This document shows positions 26,161 to 38,916 of a stretch of DNA of 64,000 nt, piece after piece. A program made the translations under genes and the position numbers. Under the pieces are notes generated by a model, which was not told the DNA's origin, did no database searches, and was given only the letters and a program-made list of their open reading frames with translations. The stretch's first letter is position 1; every line of letters starts with the position of its first letter. Location: assembly GCA_021234155.1 (NCBI GenBank), contig JAJEKV010000143.1, positions 260,636-324,635 of the forward strand, read 5' to 3'. This DNA is from Isoetes taiwanensis. Taxonomy: Eukaryota; Streptophyta; Lycopodiopsida; Isoetales; Isoetaceae.

Positions 26161-28502
26161 ATGTCTATGAGTTGTTGAGGTTGTTTATTAAATCCCTTTA
26201 TAGTCACTTCTGTCGCTATATGAATATATAATGGTGCCTCAAGATTGTCGGGCCATAAGGTAGCTATTGGGTTCAATGTTGCAGGATTTATGCAAGATTA
26301 ATGGTGCATTTTACCAATTTGTATAGTGCTTTATATCATGGAGACCTTGATGCAATTTCAACACTCATGATATACCTATAATTCTTCTTTGCCTTTTACA
26401 TTAGAACAAATAATATATAGGTCAATTTTGTCACTGTAGCTATTTCATGCAGGTTAAATTAGTTGTATGTTTATTAGAGAGCCATGAACTAAACTTGCAA
26501 GTAAATTGATGAGTCTATTGTCGCCATTTGATTAGCAAGCAAATATATGTGTACATATGTCCATGTAGGTTGGAGATGCTACAATTGTTACTTTATGTCT
26601 TTTATGTAATATTTTGCAATAAAGTTGTTATAGAAGGGTGTGGTTGCAAATAGATCGCACTATAGAAATGTTGAAGGATCGTCTATGAAAATGGCTTCAA
26701 GACTATAGAAGTAAGTTGATGTTCATAAAATGGCCTGACATTATTGGGTTTGCATTAATAATGTGATAGCTTTATTGAGATGCATAAATGGAAAATTTTG
26801 AGAGTACAGATAATGATTCAAGGTTTGTCAAAGCCTATAGCTGCCACTTTATAGCAAACATATGTATAATGTATTGATGAAAAGTCGAGTGCATAAGACA
26901 TAAAAATTTTAAAAGAAGAAAGAAAGGACCTTTAGGATCAATTGTACAATAATAAGAAGGAAACAAATTTTGTAAAATATAGAGCACATGTTGAGTCCCA
27001 TAAGCTGATTATCTTCTTATCCAACACAAATTAGTTGGTTGGCAGAAAGTACATAGAAAGATCATTTTAGAAAACTATGAAGTCTGTAACAACTGTAAAG
27101 CCACGTTAATGATTGTAATAACTATGGCCACGCTTAGCCATTTTTCTGAGCAACCAATTCTTTATCGAACAGAACTCTGACCCCAGCAACATATGTGGTC
27201 TATTTCATCATTCCTTCAGATTTATAACCGGAGTCATATAGAGTTTTTCTCTTGCATTTTGTGCTGCACTCTCTGTCAATAAGAAATCACAATCAGGAAC
27301 AAAAAGCTATTTGCAATAATAAGCAAGATAGCACAAATATATCTTTAAAACCATTCTCCTGTTTGAACAAATCTAGAAAGAGAATGAATATAAATGCCTA
27401 ACCCACTTCCTCTTCATCTCGGTACAAGTTGTGCCTCGCAATACAAATCCAAGCTCCAGTTATATAGAGGACGGCATCTTGTCTATCAACTAATAACTTA
27501 TTCTATATTTCTGACTCGCCTCGTTGTTTTTCACACTCTTTGAGGCTTCTTGAAATGCTTTTCTAAGAGCAATCCTCTCCACATCTTGAATTTTTCCTTC
27601 AATTGAACCACTCAGGTGTAGAATTTGCTTTAGGATGGAGGCATCCACCAAGACCCCCATCCATCAGCGCCAAGACAATAGATGAACTGCCAGAGAAAGG
27701 AGAAAGTAAAGTCCTGATTCCTAACTGCAGTGAGGTAGCCCTCTATCACAAAACACAATAAGTGCAAATCCATCAAATGCTCTAGCCTGCTCATATACTA
27801 CGCTATGAATGCTAAAATTAAGAGTTTCTCTTCTCAGACCAAAATTTCTAAAGAACAATAGCCTAAAGAAAAGAAACCACCCTAAATATACATCAAGCTG
27901 AAAAGATGCTCAATAAAATGTAGATCAAAATGCAAAGCTTGAGGGTAGAAAGAATTTATATCAAGTACCTTGGGCAAAAAATATTCACAAATATCCCGCC
28001 ATAAGGGATCACCGAAAAGAAATATATAGAATTTAATAAGTGCTATCCAGAGTTATAAACAGGAAAGATTAAGTTGCATCAGGCACAGACCTCCAAGGCC
28101 TGAAAAATATGCATCTGCCACAACCTATATGTCGTAAGGTTTATTTCAAGCTATTTTTTCCACATTTGGCCTGCATAGCTCATCAATATCATATGCCTTT
28201 GAACCATAAACCATGATTTCACCATGAAGGGGTTTTGCAGAGCAACACCATATGCAGATCCATCTACTCTTGAGTTTATTGAATATGTGCCAGTGTCAGA
28301 GGTCCCTGATTTTGTATCCGGTAATAGTTTGATCCCAAAATTACCGCGATTTCTTGCAGCTCAGTCTGTTGAATAAGACCCTGACCCTGAGCAATAAAAT
28401 GAAAACACCTCATCAAGCTTGCTAAAATCTTATGAATGTTCTGGTCAAAATACCATATCAACCTATCCCTGGTTAAAATTGCAACCACAGCTATCCAAGA
28501 AC

Positions 28503-28590
28503 CCTACAACAAACCAAGAAGAAATTCATATACGAACTGCAGATACGGCCAACCAGGATCAATAACTGGTTCTTCCTCTTCCCTAAATTT
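28503..28590 (-). pseudogene. Exon-like fragment resembling PP2A B' (B56) subunit
   Basis: The minus strand reads EEEEPVIDPGWPYLQFVYEF, very close to the conserved start of the B56 HEAT repeats (EEEEP..EPSWPHLQLVYE). It is preceded by an acceptor-like AAATTTAG and followed by a donor-like G|GTTTGT. The next conserved B56 block (the ..AKKYID.. exon) is not seen in the following kilobase, so this is probably an isolated gene fragment. B56 proteins target phosphatase 2A to substrates. The assignment rests on about 20 residues. Confidence 0.4.
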
Positions 28591-31500
28591 GTATAAAGAC
28601 ACAAATCTTACCCAATGTGCCCTCTGATCTGCATACTGTTTTCTAATGTCTTGAAAGCTTGCCCTGATTTCCGTCGCCAGATCCGCGTTCAAAAGAAGCC
28701 GAATCCTGCCTTTGATCTGCTTACTACCCCTGTGGAAGAAAACAAACCATCTGCTTTGATGATATTCGCTGCTATAGCCACGCCAACTAAGGAAAAAGAA
28801 ATGGCTTCGCCCTGTTCAAGCTCCAATGGCCTCCAGCTCCATCCATCTTTTCCTTCCTTCCTCTTTCTGTCTAAAACCGAAGATGTTACCAGGGTCCCCA
28901 GTCCACACCCATGCTATGAAGATTGGCTGAAAGAAGCGAGGGAAACAACATTTGAAAACCTAAAAAATGATGGATCTGGGTTTGCTTGCAGTCCATAGTT
29001 TGCACTGAGAATTGCAAGGGATACAGATCCCCGAAATTAACCTCCCGCAGTCTTCTGGCGATTCGGTGCAACTAATTGTGCTGGCTATCTGGTCTCGATC
29101 GGGCTGCCAAACTGTGCTCTCTGCTACAAATTTTAAGAGCGGAGTAAACCTCGAACGATGACCCAAAACCAAGAATGGAAGAAAGCTACGGATAACCTTT
29201 CGGCCTTGATCGCTTCCGCCCCAGACGGCTGATCTAGGCGATGAACACGCCAAAAACATTATTATATAGGATGGAATACAATGGTTGAATGCTCATCATG
29301 GATATGTTGAGAAAGTACATTACCATGGGTCTAGAATGGCTTGGGAGCATGCAAAAAGCGAGTAGATTCTGATGAAGTCTTACTAATAAGCATCTTCAAA
29401 GCTTATGCTAGCGGAGGAGCATTAGCCCATGCAAGAATCATCCACAAAATGCATGTTAAATGATGGTTACTATCTGAATGATGTTGCTCCTCATATTGGT
29501 TAAAGACCATAGAAAGTTGTGCACCTGAAGGTCCTCCATCATGCACCTTTTGGCTGTAGAGACTTCTCTTGGGAACAAGGTATTTTTAAAAGCACAGCCC
29601 AAAGGCACAATATGGGTTTCAGGGAACTACCATGAAATATTTGCTCGGAGATGGCTTTCTTCGTTCTCCACAAAGATTGAGGACACGCTATTAAAGACAA
29701 GGAGTTGATCCTACTTTCACTGGCGGCATCAAGATTCTTGGTACAACCCTTGAGGATCCGCGGATCGTAAGTAGGGAGCTCATCCCTCAAGATCTATAGT
29801 CCGAGGACACGCCCAAAGAATTAGCAAGAGAGCAAAGAATAACAAGCCTACTTCGAACAACGCGGACAAGAGGAGGTAACGGAAAAAGTGCCGCAGGTTG
29901 TGTACAATCAAAACCGCATCGCGAATGTGTGATCCATTTGAGGATTTTACCGGGTTACAAGGAGTGCTAGTATCATGGTCGATTTGGTCGCAGCGAAAGT
30001 AATCTAGATTATAATTGAAGAAGCTTTAGTGCTAGTTGCATCCATGCAATAGAAGAAGCCGGTTATCAACTATAATGGCGCCAAAATAAAATAAAGACGC
30101 ATGTAGGTCAGCATGCGATGTATGATAACGCGATGCAAACTATCTAAACATGACCTAGAAGATTACCTTGTTGAAGATGTGCAAGACACTCTTCGCTTAA
30201 TATGGAGAACCATGGTGCTAACTAAGTGCTCTTACGCCTACAAAGCAAAGTACAAGTGATGCAAATGATTACCTTTGGTCTCTAAGTGGATGAGCATTAT
30301 CGCGGTGCCTTTCGCTCCTCACGACATGCATAATGCAAGCATTGGTTTTGGCTCAGAGGAGCAAGGTGTTGTTTGCATGTTTCCATGAGGAGCAAGGTGT
30401 TGTTTGATGCTTCATGAGGAGCAAGAAGTTGATTGAGTACTTCCTTATATGGAGCAAAATGCAGATGCCGCTGATGTTTATGGCCTATATTGAGCAGAGC
30501 AGAGGTGGTGCAAGAAACGCATGTGATTCATTCGATTAAGAAGCCGCGAACAGCCCCGATGAAGTAGGATATTTGGCAAACCCTCGCCAAGATGAAGGTG
30601 CCGTGGAGAAAGGTTTAGGAACAAGCGGAAGCTCCATGGCGTGAACAGAAAGTGCATGGTCTTCTGATCATCAACATCAGCTAAGGGCTATCCACAAGGC
30701 CTGCGGCAAATCACGAAAGCGCCAGCTATGCCTCTAGATCATGAGTTTTGGGAAGAGTTGAAGCTCCAAACTCGAAGCATGCCTGTTTTCTACAGCCGTG
30801 ATACCTTGAGCGATTGATGATGGGGAGATACCATCATATCTCTTTCCAAGATGCAAGGGAGAATGTAGGATTTGGTTCAAATATTGATTTTGATACAAAC
30901 TGCTTTTGCATCATGGAAGAAAATATGAAGGAACTTAATGCATATGGTCAGAATTCAGCCAGGCTATGGTCCTGTAAGCATATGGAGCAAAGCAGAATGG
31001 ATATGTCATGGTGAATGGATATGCTTATTAACAAATTGTGGTGCTAATAAAGTGGTATGGGGCATCACTTATCCGATATGGTAGTAGTTATGCCGTGCAC
31101 GTAGTGGTGCATATGGAAGTGGACTGAGCATGGAGCTATAGCACGCCATTGCGCCGATGTGCTTAGTGCTAACCCACCGCCTATGGTAGTGTAGGTGGGC
31201 ATCCAAGCATGCTAGTGCTACTAGCTATGCTACAATGTGGAGATCGGGCGGGAACAATTGGGCAAGTAAATACCCGCCGCGACAATTCGTGGGGAGCCGC
31301 TAGCTATAGAGCACGAGGGGCCAAGCATAGCCGAGGTCACGACGGTGGCCTTGAGATTGTTGTGAAAGTACGATACCGGGTAACACTTTGGAGTCTCTAA
31401 AGCTTGTAATGCTAATCCAACCACTGAGCCGGGATCTCGTGAACAACTCATATGGAGACGGCTATGTTGCAAGTGGTGGATCTTGCCGGAAGAGATGAAT

Positions 31501-31767
31501 TGAATAGAGAAGTGGGGCTATTCCTTCAATTGGCTGAGGGGAGTGCTTCAGAAGTCCTTCAAAGAATCCATTCAACATTGGTAAGGCACACATAGACGCG
31601 GGAGTGTGGAGTTCCTTTTTGAATTGGCTAAGGGGGAGCATCTCACAAAGTCTTTCTTACTTAAACTGCTCAAAAACTGTTTTCTTGCATTTGTGCGGGC
31701 AGTGCGGGCAGATACGTAGTTGTTTTGTAGTTCCGTACCGAACAGTCATCTTCTTGAGGGGAGTGTT

Positions 31768-31970
31768 GGATATGACAAAAGATGACTGGGTACCAGCAGC
31801 GCCTTTATTAACGTTTTAGCCGTTTAAGATTAGATAAGATTTTGTTGAACATTTAGTAGTAGTTCCTAAATTTAAGGAACTCTGCCTCTTTTGTATTTCG
31901 TTTTGGAGAAATGAATAGATTATTGTTTTGCTTTTGATACTACTAGCGCCTTTGCAACCTTCTCGCTTTT
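31768..31970 (+). repeat. LTR of the second copia-like family (right copy)
   Basis: It begins TGTTGGATATGACAAAAGATG directly after TTGAGGGGAG, which reads as polypurine tract then LTR start, so this is a 3' LTR on the plus strand. It matches 24,563-24,768 nearly end to end with scattered indels. Confidence 0.7.
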
Positions 31971-32494
31971 GGCCACTGCGACAGGCCATGTTTGAGAAAT
32001 AGAAATGGATCCAAAAGAAGAAAGCAGAAGCATCTAAGGAGAAAGACTGACAGAATAAGGTAGGAAACCTCTTTATAAACGGTGACTAGAAACGAATCTT
32101 TATTATCGGCAGCATCAATACGCCTCGTAATCTCCGCTGGTCAGCTGCATGATAAAATCGTAAGGCATGCCAAAGCCACAAGCTTAAGCAAACAAAATCG
32201 CTTCTTTAATCTACAAATTCCACGACACACTCCCGTCACCAGCAATCCCACCAAAAATACCACGCATTACTAACCGGGGATCAACCGATCAACCAAAGAA
32301 CACACACGCTAAACGAGCGTCCTCAAATTTCATCCTCGCTAACGCAAACAACGCCACGCAATAAATCAATGGCCTTACAACCCCAGTCCCAAAACGATCG
32401 CCCATCCGCATGCAGCCCTATATAAAAGATAACAATTTTTGGGGAGGGGGGCGGGGCCCATCGATACCGGGTGAGAGATGAGAGCCGATGTGCA

Positions 32495-32918
32495 TGCGCA
32501 ATGCATGCATGACATTACGTAATGCATGCATGCTACCGCCTTTGTGCAAGGATGCCGATCCGCTACGTAATCATGACATTCTGCACCGCTAATGATGAAA
32601 CCAACAACATCCCTGATACCGCAGAACTTCAAATACTAGATCCGGAGAGAAAACGTCCTATGCCGGTCAAAAGGGCAAAGATAGAAGAGGTTAGAAAGGA
32701 TATGAATGGTCAAGGAAGAGCAGCTCTGCGCAAGAAGAAGCCCCTCCCTCCGCGATGAGATCAAAGAATAGAAGCCATGGATAATGTTTCGAGAGATGAA
32801 AAACACCGGATGAAACATCGAGCGAAGAACTCGCGAATAAATAGCGATCCCCAACCTCGATGAACGCCTAAAAATGCATGTGATGCATGCATGACGATAA
32901 ATGCGCGTATGCATGCAG
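32495..32918. repeat. Two CATGCATG (RY-type) palindrome clusters
   Basis: At 32,503-32,533 two GCATGCATG arms flank a perfect ATTACGTAAT centre. At 32,874-32,918 CATG...GATGCATGCATG and TATGCATGCA recur. CATGCATG is the RY motif bound by plant B3 (ABI3/FUS3-type) factors, but it can also arise by chance in a simple repeat. No adjacent gene was identified. Confidence 0.5.
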
Positions 32919-33827
32919 TTCGTCTTGTGAAGAATACCGACGGCCACGCCAATCGATGACATTTAACAAACTTTTTGTTTTCCATATTAGTATCCTACAT
33001 TTCGGGGCTTCTACTGCTTTCACCTTCAACTTATCTTCTAGCAACCTATGAATCATGCGATCCTCCTTGCCCTCAATTCCTTGTCCATATTGGCTATATT
33101 GCCTTTCCGCACTCTCAGCGTTACGACTTAAAATTCTTGTTATCATGTTTCTGTTATTTTGGTTTAGCAGTGTTTTGAACATGTGCGGCTGGCCTAGCGC
33201 GCTCTTTAAAGAGGATCATGGTGCAAATTTTAACTCTCAAGATCTGCTTTCGCTACCGAATATGAATCGAATTGTGAAGACATGAAGACCTTCTAAAGAC
33301 CAAACTCACCCTCTTCTAGCGTGACATAGTAAAATACCTATTTCGCGGACTCCCCACCGGCTAGCATTTCTAAACAACAAGTTGTCTTATGTATTTTGTC
33401 AATATATAGTGTGCTTCTTATAGTGTGCTCAAATATTATGACTATATTTTCTTATTGTTGCTACTTGAAAGCAACATATGTTTTTGATGTACTTGAAATT
33501 TACCAGTTAATAGAAAAAGTACCTCAAAAGTGGATGCTCCTCACATTGCCGCTGCAAAATACCTAGCGGATCTTGGCTTTTGGTCTAGTGGCAAACATTG
33601 ATATTATCCTCAACTTTGATCACCGGGCTGACGCTTCAAAAATTTCGCTCTAATGTGAATAGCTTAAGATGTTTGCACTTCCTCGATAGGTTCTCAGACA
33701 CAAATCTAAAATTATCGACGTGATAAAGTTAAAAAATAATGATTTCTTTTGAAAAAATATATTTTACGTGATTTTCTAGTCATCGGGTTGAAAAATTACA
33801 GACGCCAAACAAGAAGAACGCGTGACG

Positions 33828-36800
33828 CTGATTTTTTTTTTATTATTATTATTATTGATAATTACATCTTTTCTGTATCGTGCCTCGTGCATGGATACTG
33901 GATATAATTATTCCCAGAACAATATGTTACAACAATTTTGGCCTTGAATTTATTATCCTAATAGAATGAATACTAACTTTGGGAATCCAAAGGTAAATCG
34001 CATAGCCGGTTTCTTTAAGGTTTATCATCAAAGAAGATTAGGGCTTTGCATCAATAAAAAATCATGCATATCTCTTTATGACACATGGCGGCACTTCCAG
34101 CGACAAGCGGTGCCTTGTTTGGAGCAAAATGCCACCAAAAGAAGGCTATTTTCGTATTACAATTTTAGAATAGTCTCTGCGTACGCCCAAAGATTATGTG
34201 TTCTTTTCCTACAAACGCGCCACATGAAATAGATGGCCATTTTCTGGCTTACAAAGGAACTAGTACTTTTCCTTGATCGCTAGCATGCTCCAAAGGAAGA
34301 ATGGCAAATATTTTGGCAATGGTTTGCCTTAAGATCCCTAAAAATCACTTTATTTGATATTATCCTAAACATGTTGGATATCGCGAAAAGTTCATCTATA
34401 TCCTCGCAAAGGCTATGTTTCCGAGATGACTATGAAGGAAACTGTAATGCATTACAGCAGAGAACGCCGAAATTTTGTAAACTCTCGATGTATGAGCAAG
34501 AATAACTTGATCAAATAAGCTTCCGCGTAATCGATCATTTTGCTTTAATTTTTTCATGGCACCGGAAGATGCAACATACTCAGAAGTTTAATCATGGATT
34601 TGATTTTTCATTTAAAACGTGTTCCGCGATGGATTGTAGCACTCGCATGATTGTGGTATGATTGTGGTGCATGATTGCTTCTGCCAGCTGCAAAAGGCCC
34701 AAAAATAGGTAGTAAGTTCCGGCCATTTGATCTCGACCAATTTGTCTCAATGCTTGATATTTCAAAATGTCTTTCCATCTATAATATCATTTCGATTTTG
34801 ATCCTCCAAGAACTATTCGCCTTATTGCGAGCCAGCAGCTTTACCGCCTCATCTTGAACCAGTATAATCTCAGAGTTTTGTAACGCATAAAAATCAACAC
34901 CTCATATAGTATTCCACTCTGAAACTACAGTATTTTTAATCTTGCCATACAAGATAGCAAATTTTGTAATTTTGCATACCCCACAAAATGAACTCTTACG
35001 CGACGGGTGTAGATTAAGGAATAAGGTGAATATGCCTATCCAACAGCCTTGTCTCGAGTCACCCCCTGCAGGAATACATGCACCCAAACCAAAGGGGGTT
35101 TAAGGGGATTTACTAAATGTAAGTTGGACCCAATGGCTGTGTTAAATAATGTCAATGGTAGTTATGTGTTGGTTGTTAATGTCAATGGTTGTTATGTGTT
35201 GTTGTTATGTGTTGGGGATTTAATTTTTATATGTTGATGTTACCGGTTTGTGTTGCAAAATTTTTTTATTCTTCGGCCTTAGGATCGCCCCTCCCCTAAA
35301 CCCTAAACCCTTCTTCATTTGAGGCTTTCATCACATGTAGCTTTGAATTTCATCAATAAACAAATAGAACATAAGTAAAAGTTACTATAAAGATAGCAGC
35401 AGATTGATCCCATTATTCTGAAAGTCATGTTTGTAAATAATTCATGCCACAAACATTTTCAACTGGACTAACAGCCAGCCTTTGGCCCCATGGATTCTGT
35501 GGTGAGAACCAAAGTGGAAACTTTTTCTTAGCACAAGGATCTAGAAGCCTTTGAATTTGCTTTTAATAACTGCCTCAAAATCTAAAATGCATGGCACTTT
35601 TGCAAGCTTCATCTCAAAATGAGCCATAAAAGAATATCCACAGCACAATCCTCAGATAATCCGCCGGTAGAATATGAAAGCCTACCAAACCCGGCTGAAA
35701 ATTGTTGTTTTAGTATCGATAACTTAACCAAACATAATCCATATCATACACACTATCAAAAGATCTCTGAGAGAGCTTTCAACGCACAAAATCATCTCAA
35801 ACAGTATTCTTAGATCAAAAAGTTATGATAAGAAATGTGCTGTCAAGGAGAAACTGCACTACATGCGCCCTTCAAGCCCTTCATGTGCCCATTATGCACC
35901 ACCACGCACAAAAGAGGGCTTTTGTTGTGAGCCATTGGTTGTTGACCATTACGACCACACGCACAAAAAAAATACTTTGTCATGGAGCTACGTATTGTTG
36001 CCCATTATGCACCACACACACAAAAAGAGGGGCTTTGTCAGTGGAGCCATTGGTTGTCAACACTATTACGCACCACACGCATCAAAAGGGTTTTGCTATG
36101 AGCCAGCCATGTTGACCATTGGAAAAAAAAGGCTAAAAATCAATGGCTCGTAAATAGTGCACTCTTAGATGTACGTGATTAGTACATCCATTTGAATACA
36201 TCAATGCAAACTCATAGGAAAACCTTAGTGAAAAACGTGACAAAACACAAAGAAACCCCGCTATTATGCTACATATTGATGCTTCGACCTTTCCATCTCT
36301 AAATTATATTTTGAGATGATTTCAGATTTTGGTTCTTAAGAACAATTTCTTACCTTTTATGATTTTTATTTGTTTGCCCCATTTTTTCAAGCAGAGCAGT
36401 CTTGTGATGCATATATTCATCACGGAAGACAAGAGAAGCATTATACCAAATGAAATGACATTTATTACAATTGCAAGGAATGTGCCTTTTCCGCACGGGG
36501 AATAGCAAGTTTATGGCGAAGCCCGGTCCAGTGCACAAGGCTAATTCTAAGCAAGTCGAACTTGGTGGTGGTCCCTTTCGATCTACCTTTTCTTAACAAT
36601 TGGAATATTGCAGATGCTTATAAACTGCAATTTAGTCTTGGTTATAATAAGGTTTTGATTTTTTATTGAAACACCATTTTGCATGATTGGTGCACACCTT
36701 GAAGTGATACCACAGTTGCAAAAGTAAGATGCTTTCGAAGCGATAAACTATGCTGGTTGCATAAGGCATTTTTTAGAATTCTAAAAATTTGTACTGAATT

Positions 36801-37665
36801 TATTCTTCTATATTTTGCATTCTATTCTCCATTTGCTTCCATAAGAAAGGGCAAGAGGCTACATTGGGTGAAGGGCGATGAGCCGAGAATATCCAATGTA
36901 CCTTTTGGCCCCTGCATCATTACCACTTCGTGCTAATGTTTGCTTGTTTGGCTGCAGGTACGGATATTCTCCTCTCAATGTGGTTCTCTTGTCCTAGGAT
37001 TAGGTGTTTTGCATGGATGATGGAATCGAAAGGATGGATTTGGGATGCCAAGGTCAACTGGCTGCACATCTTGGCTTACAAGAACTTCTATAGTGGCAGC
37101 AACTAACTGAGGTCTATTTGTTTAAAAAAAAGTGGCGTTATGCTAGACAGTATCTCTTTTGTTTTAAGGAAGATAACTTAAGTTATTCTGTTATCTTATT
37201 CCATGCATAAGTTAATGCTTGTATATTTAGTTTAACACTTGGGTATCTAAATCTGGCCAGCTTATTCCCTGCATAAGTTAAAGCTTGTGTATTTAGTTTA
37301 ACACTTGGGTATCTAAATCTAGCCAACTTTTTACCATGGCTCATGTATGATGTCTTGTATTTAATTAAAAAAAGCATCTTGCTCTTTAATTCTGTAGTAC
37401 TAAAATTGATATGACCAGATGTATTAACCTTGAAAGGTTTAGCAAATGATCATGTAATTAGTAATGCTAAATTTTTTAGTTCTAAAGGGTGTAAGTACAC
37501 AGCTGAACTAAGGCATGAACATGTATCGTTTAAAGATCATGGAGAAGGTATGCCATCTTGGATTAGCTCGGTCCATGTATGGAATGATAAGACTATTGAG
37601 GGATTGACCGATGTAGTCTGATCTGCTAGTAAGTTGTTGCTTGGACTAGCTATTTCCGGGTTTTT
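33828..37665. repeat. Long repeat, copy A (interrupted)
   Basis: It begins with a T-run and ATT repeats and ends at TTTCCGGGTTTTTTTT. Without the insertion at 34,881-36,275 it is ~2.4 kb and matches copy B (38,917-41,407) throughout. The right half (36,290-37,660) is almost identical to copy B, while the left half (33,900-34,870) shows many more differences. A 66-bp tandem duplication at about 37,192-37,326 is present in both copies, so it predates the duplication. Coding potential is weak; the frame near 37,430-37,621 (including GMPSWISSVHVWNDKTIEGL) is the most protein-like part and is unrecognised. Confidence 0.8.
34881..36275 (+). mobile_element. Inserted ~1.4-kb non-autonomous element
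   Basis: Copy B at 39,968-39,975 preserves the uninterrupted site (AAGATTTTGATGCTTC). Copy A splits it around this insert (AGTTTTG | insert | TTGATGC), consistent with a very short target duplication. An inverted relative lies at 56,783-57,990. The left end GTAACGCATAA resembles the complement of the right end (ATGTAGCATAA), a weak terminal inverted repeat. It contains tandem GTTATGTGTTGGTTGTTAATG units (35,150-35,220), a ~58-60 bp repeat of the CCCATTATGCACCACACGCAC type (35,885-36,120), and two CCCTAAA units at 35,299. No transposase is encoded. Confidence 0.7.
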
Positions 37666-38329
37666 TTTAGATATTTCATTTCATTGGTTTTACCAGTGTC
37701 ATATCTCTCCATGTTATATTAATTGAGCAAACGCAATGATTGAACTCTTGGCATATGCATAACATTTAAGGATGATGCTAATATTTTGACTTTATTATGC
37801 CTACCACGGGACACATATCTCTGATTACACACGGGATGCTCAAGTTGATGCTCAAAGTTGAGTAATCATGGATGTATTCCAAAAAAAAAAAAATAGAAGC
37901 GGCAATGTGGCTATAAATGGAGTCGGGGAATCATTTTGCTAGATAGTATGAGGCTATGAATAGATTCAGGTGAATCAATTTGCTGATTGCTATCGAATAA
38001 AGCCAGAATATAATATTCTGTCATAAGGCACGTACAATGCCATTTGCCAGTGTTGCCTGTAAGAATGGCTCACCAAAAAGGTAAATTGACTTTACATTAA
38101 ATGTAAATAGACAGGTCATCGTCTGAATATTAAATATGGATCAGCCGCCTTTTTGAAAATTCTGGAAGAGTTTTTAAAGGTGACTCGTATTACCTTCATG
38201 CACACATAAATCCCACTTTGGCACTAGGGCCCCAAGCTTATTTGCTTGCTTCATTGTCCAGGAACAAGCTTGTAGCTATTGCATCAATTTCATACGGGGT
38301 CCCCGCAGTCTACGGATTGATTGAATTAG

Positions 38330-38777
38330 ATGGGGCGGCCGCGAATTGCCGCGAGAAGTGAGACGCGGCTTGCTGTTGCGATTCTACGGGGTTATTGAAG
38401 ATGAAAGCCATACTCTTCTGAGTTGCCCTGCTTTTGAGATAGTTCGGAATCATTTTTCGACCTTAGCATTCCATTCCACGCTTCCACAACTTCTTAGCGC
38501 ACCATCTATGCATGACTTGGCATTATACATAATTGAGGTTCTAGATAAACGTCTGCAATTACTGAGCCCTCAGTAGTCATTATCTAAGCTTGTCTAGTAT
38601 CATCATTACTGCAAAGGTTTTTCCCTTGAAAACCTTTCGAGGCAGGGGTTTTTTAATCCTAGTAGTAATGATTGTACTAGCCCATTGTATGGGTCCCATG
38701 ACCTATTGATCTTCGTGGACGTTAAAAAAACTATTCTATTCTATTCTATTCTATTCTATTCTATTCTATTCTATTCT
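38330..38777 (+). mobile_element. 5'-truncated LINE with long CTATT tail
   Basis: The frame carries GVIEDESHTLLSCPAFEIVR, the zinc-knuckle-like end of a LINE ORF2. The same IEDESH.L motif appears at 62,670 in the longer LINE. After the stop a perfect nested hairpin occurs (ATCATTACT 602-610 with AGTAATGAT 664-672; AAAGGTTTT 613-621 with AAAACCTTT 629-637, all offsets from 38,000). GGGTCCCAT, CGTGGAC and about nine CTATT units (38,731-38,777) follow. Only the last part of the LINE is present. Confidence 0.75.
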
Positions 38778-38916
38778 TTCTTCCTTTGTGATCATGCAGG
38801 AAGCATAATAGCTAGGGCACTTTATAATTATAGGATAGTGCAAGACCCTCTTGCCCATCCTATGATTATAGTACAAACATGTAAAGGTCTACCATTATCC
38901 TACGGTTGGAGGTAGG

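Larger units (their letters stand above)
24770..31767 (+). mobile_element. Possible interior of the second copia-like element
   Basis: The two matching LTRs face the same way 7 kb apart. A primer-site-like sequence follows the first, and a G-rich tract (TTGAGGGGAGTG) precedes the second. They could therefore bound one element. No clear gag, protease, integrase or RT domain can be read between them. The middle (27.1-29.3 kb) looks unrelated and includes a PP2A-like fragment. Two independent solo LTRs are an equal alternative. The region contains short EEQGVV-type coding repeats at 30,350-30,480. Confidence 0.35.

Noticed and set aside
35299-35313. Telomere or chromosome end
   Set aside because: Only two CCCTAAA units occur, inside a dispersed element.
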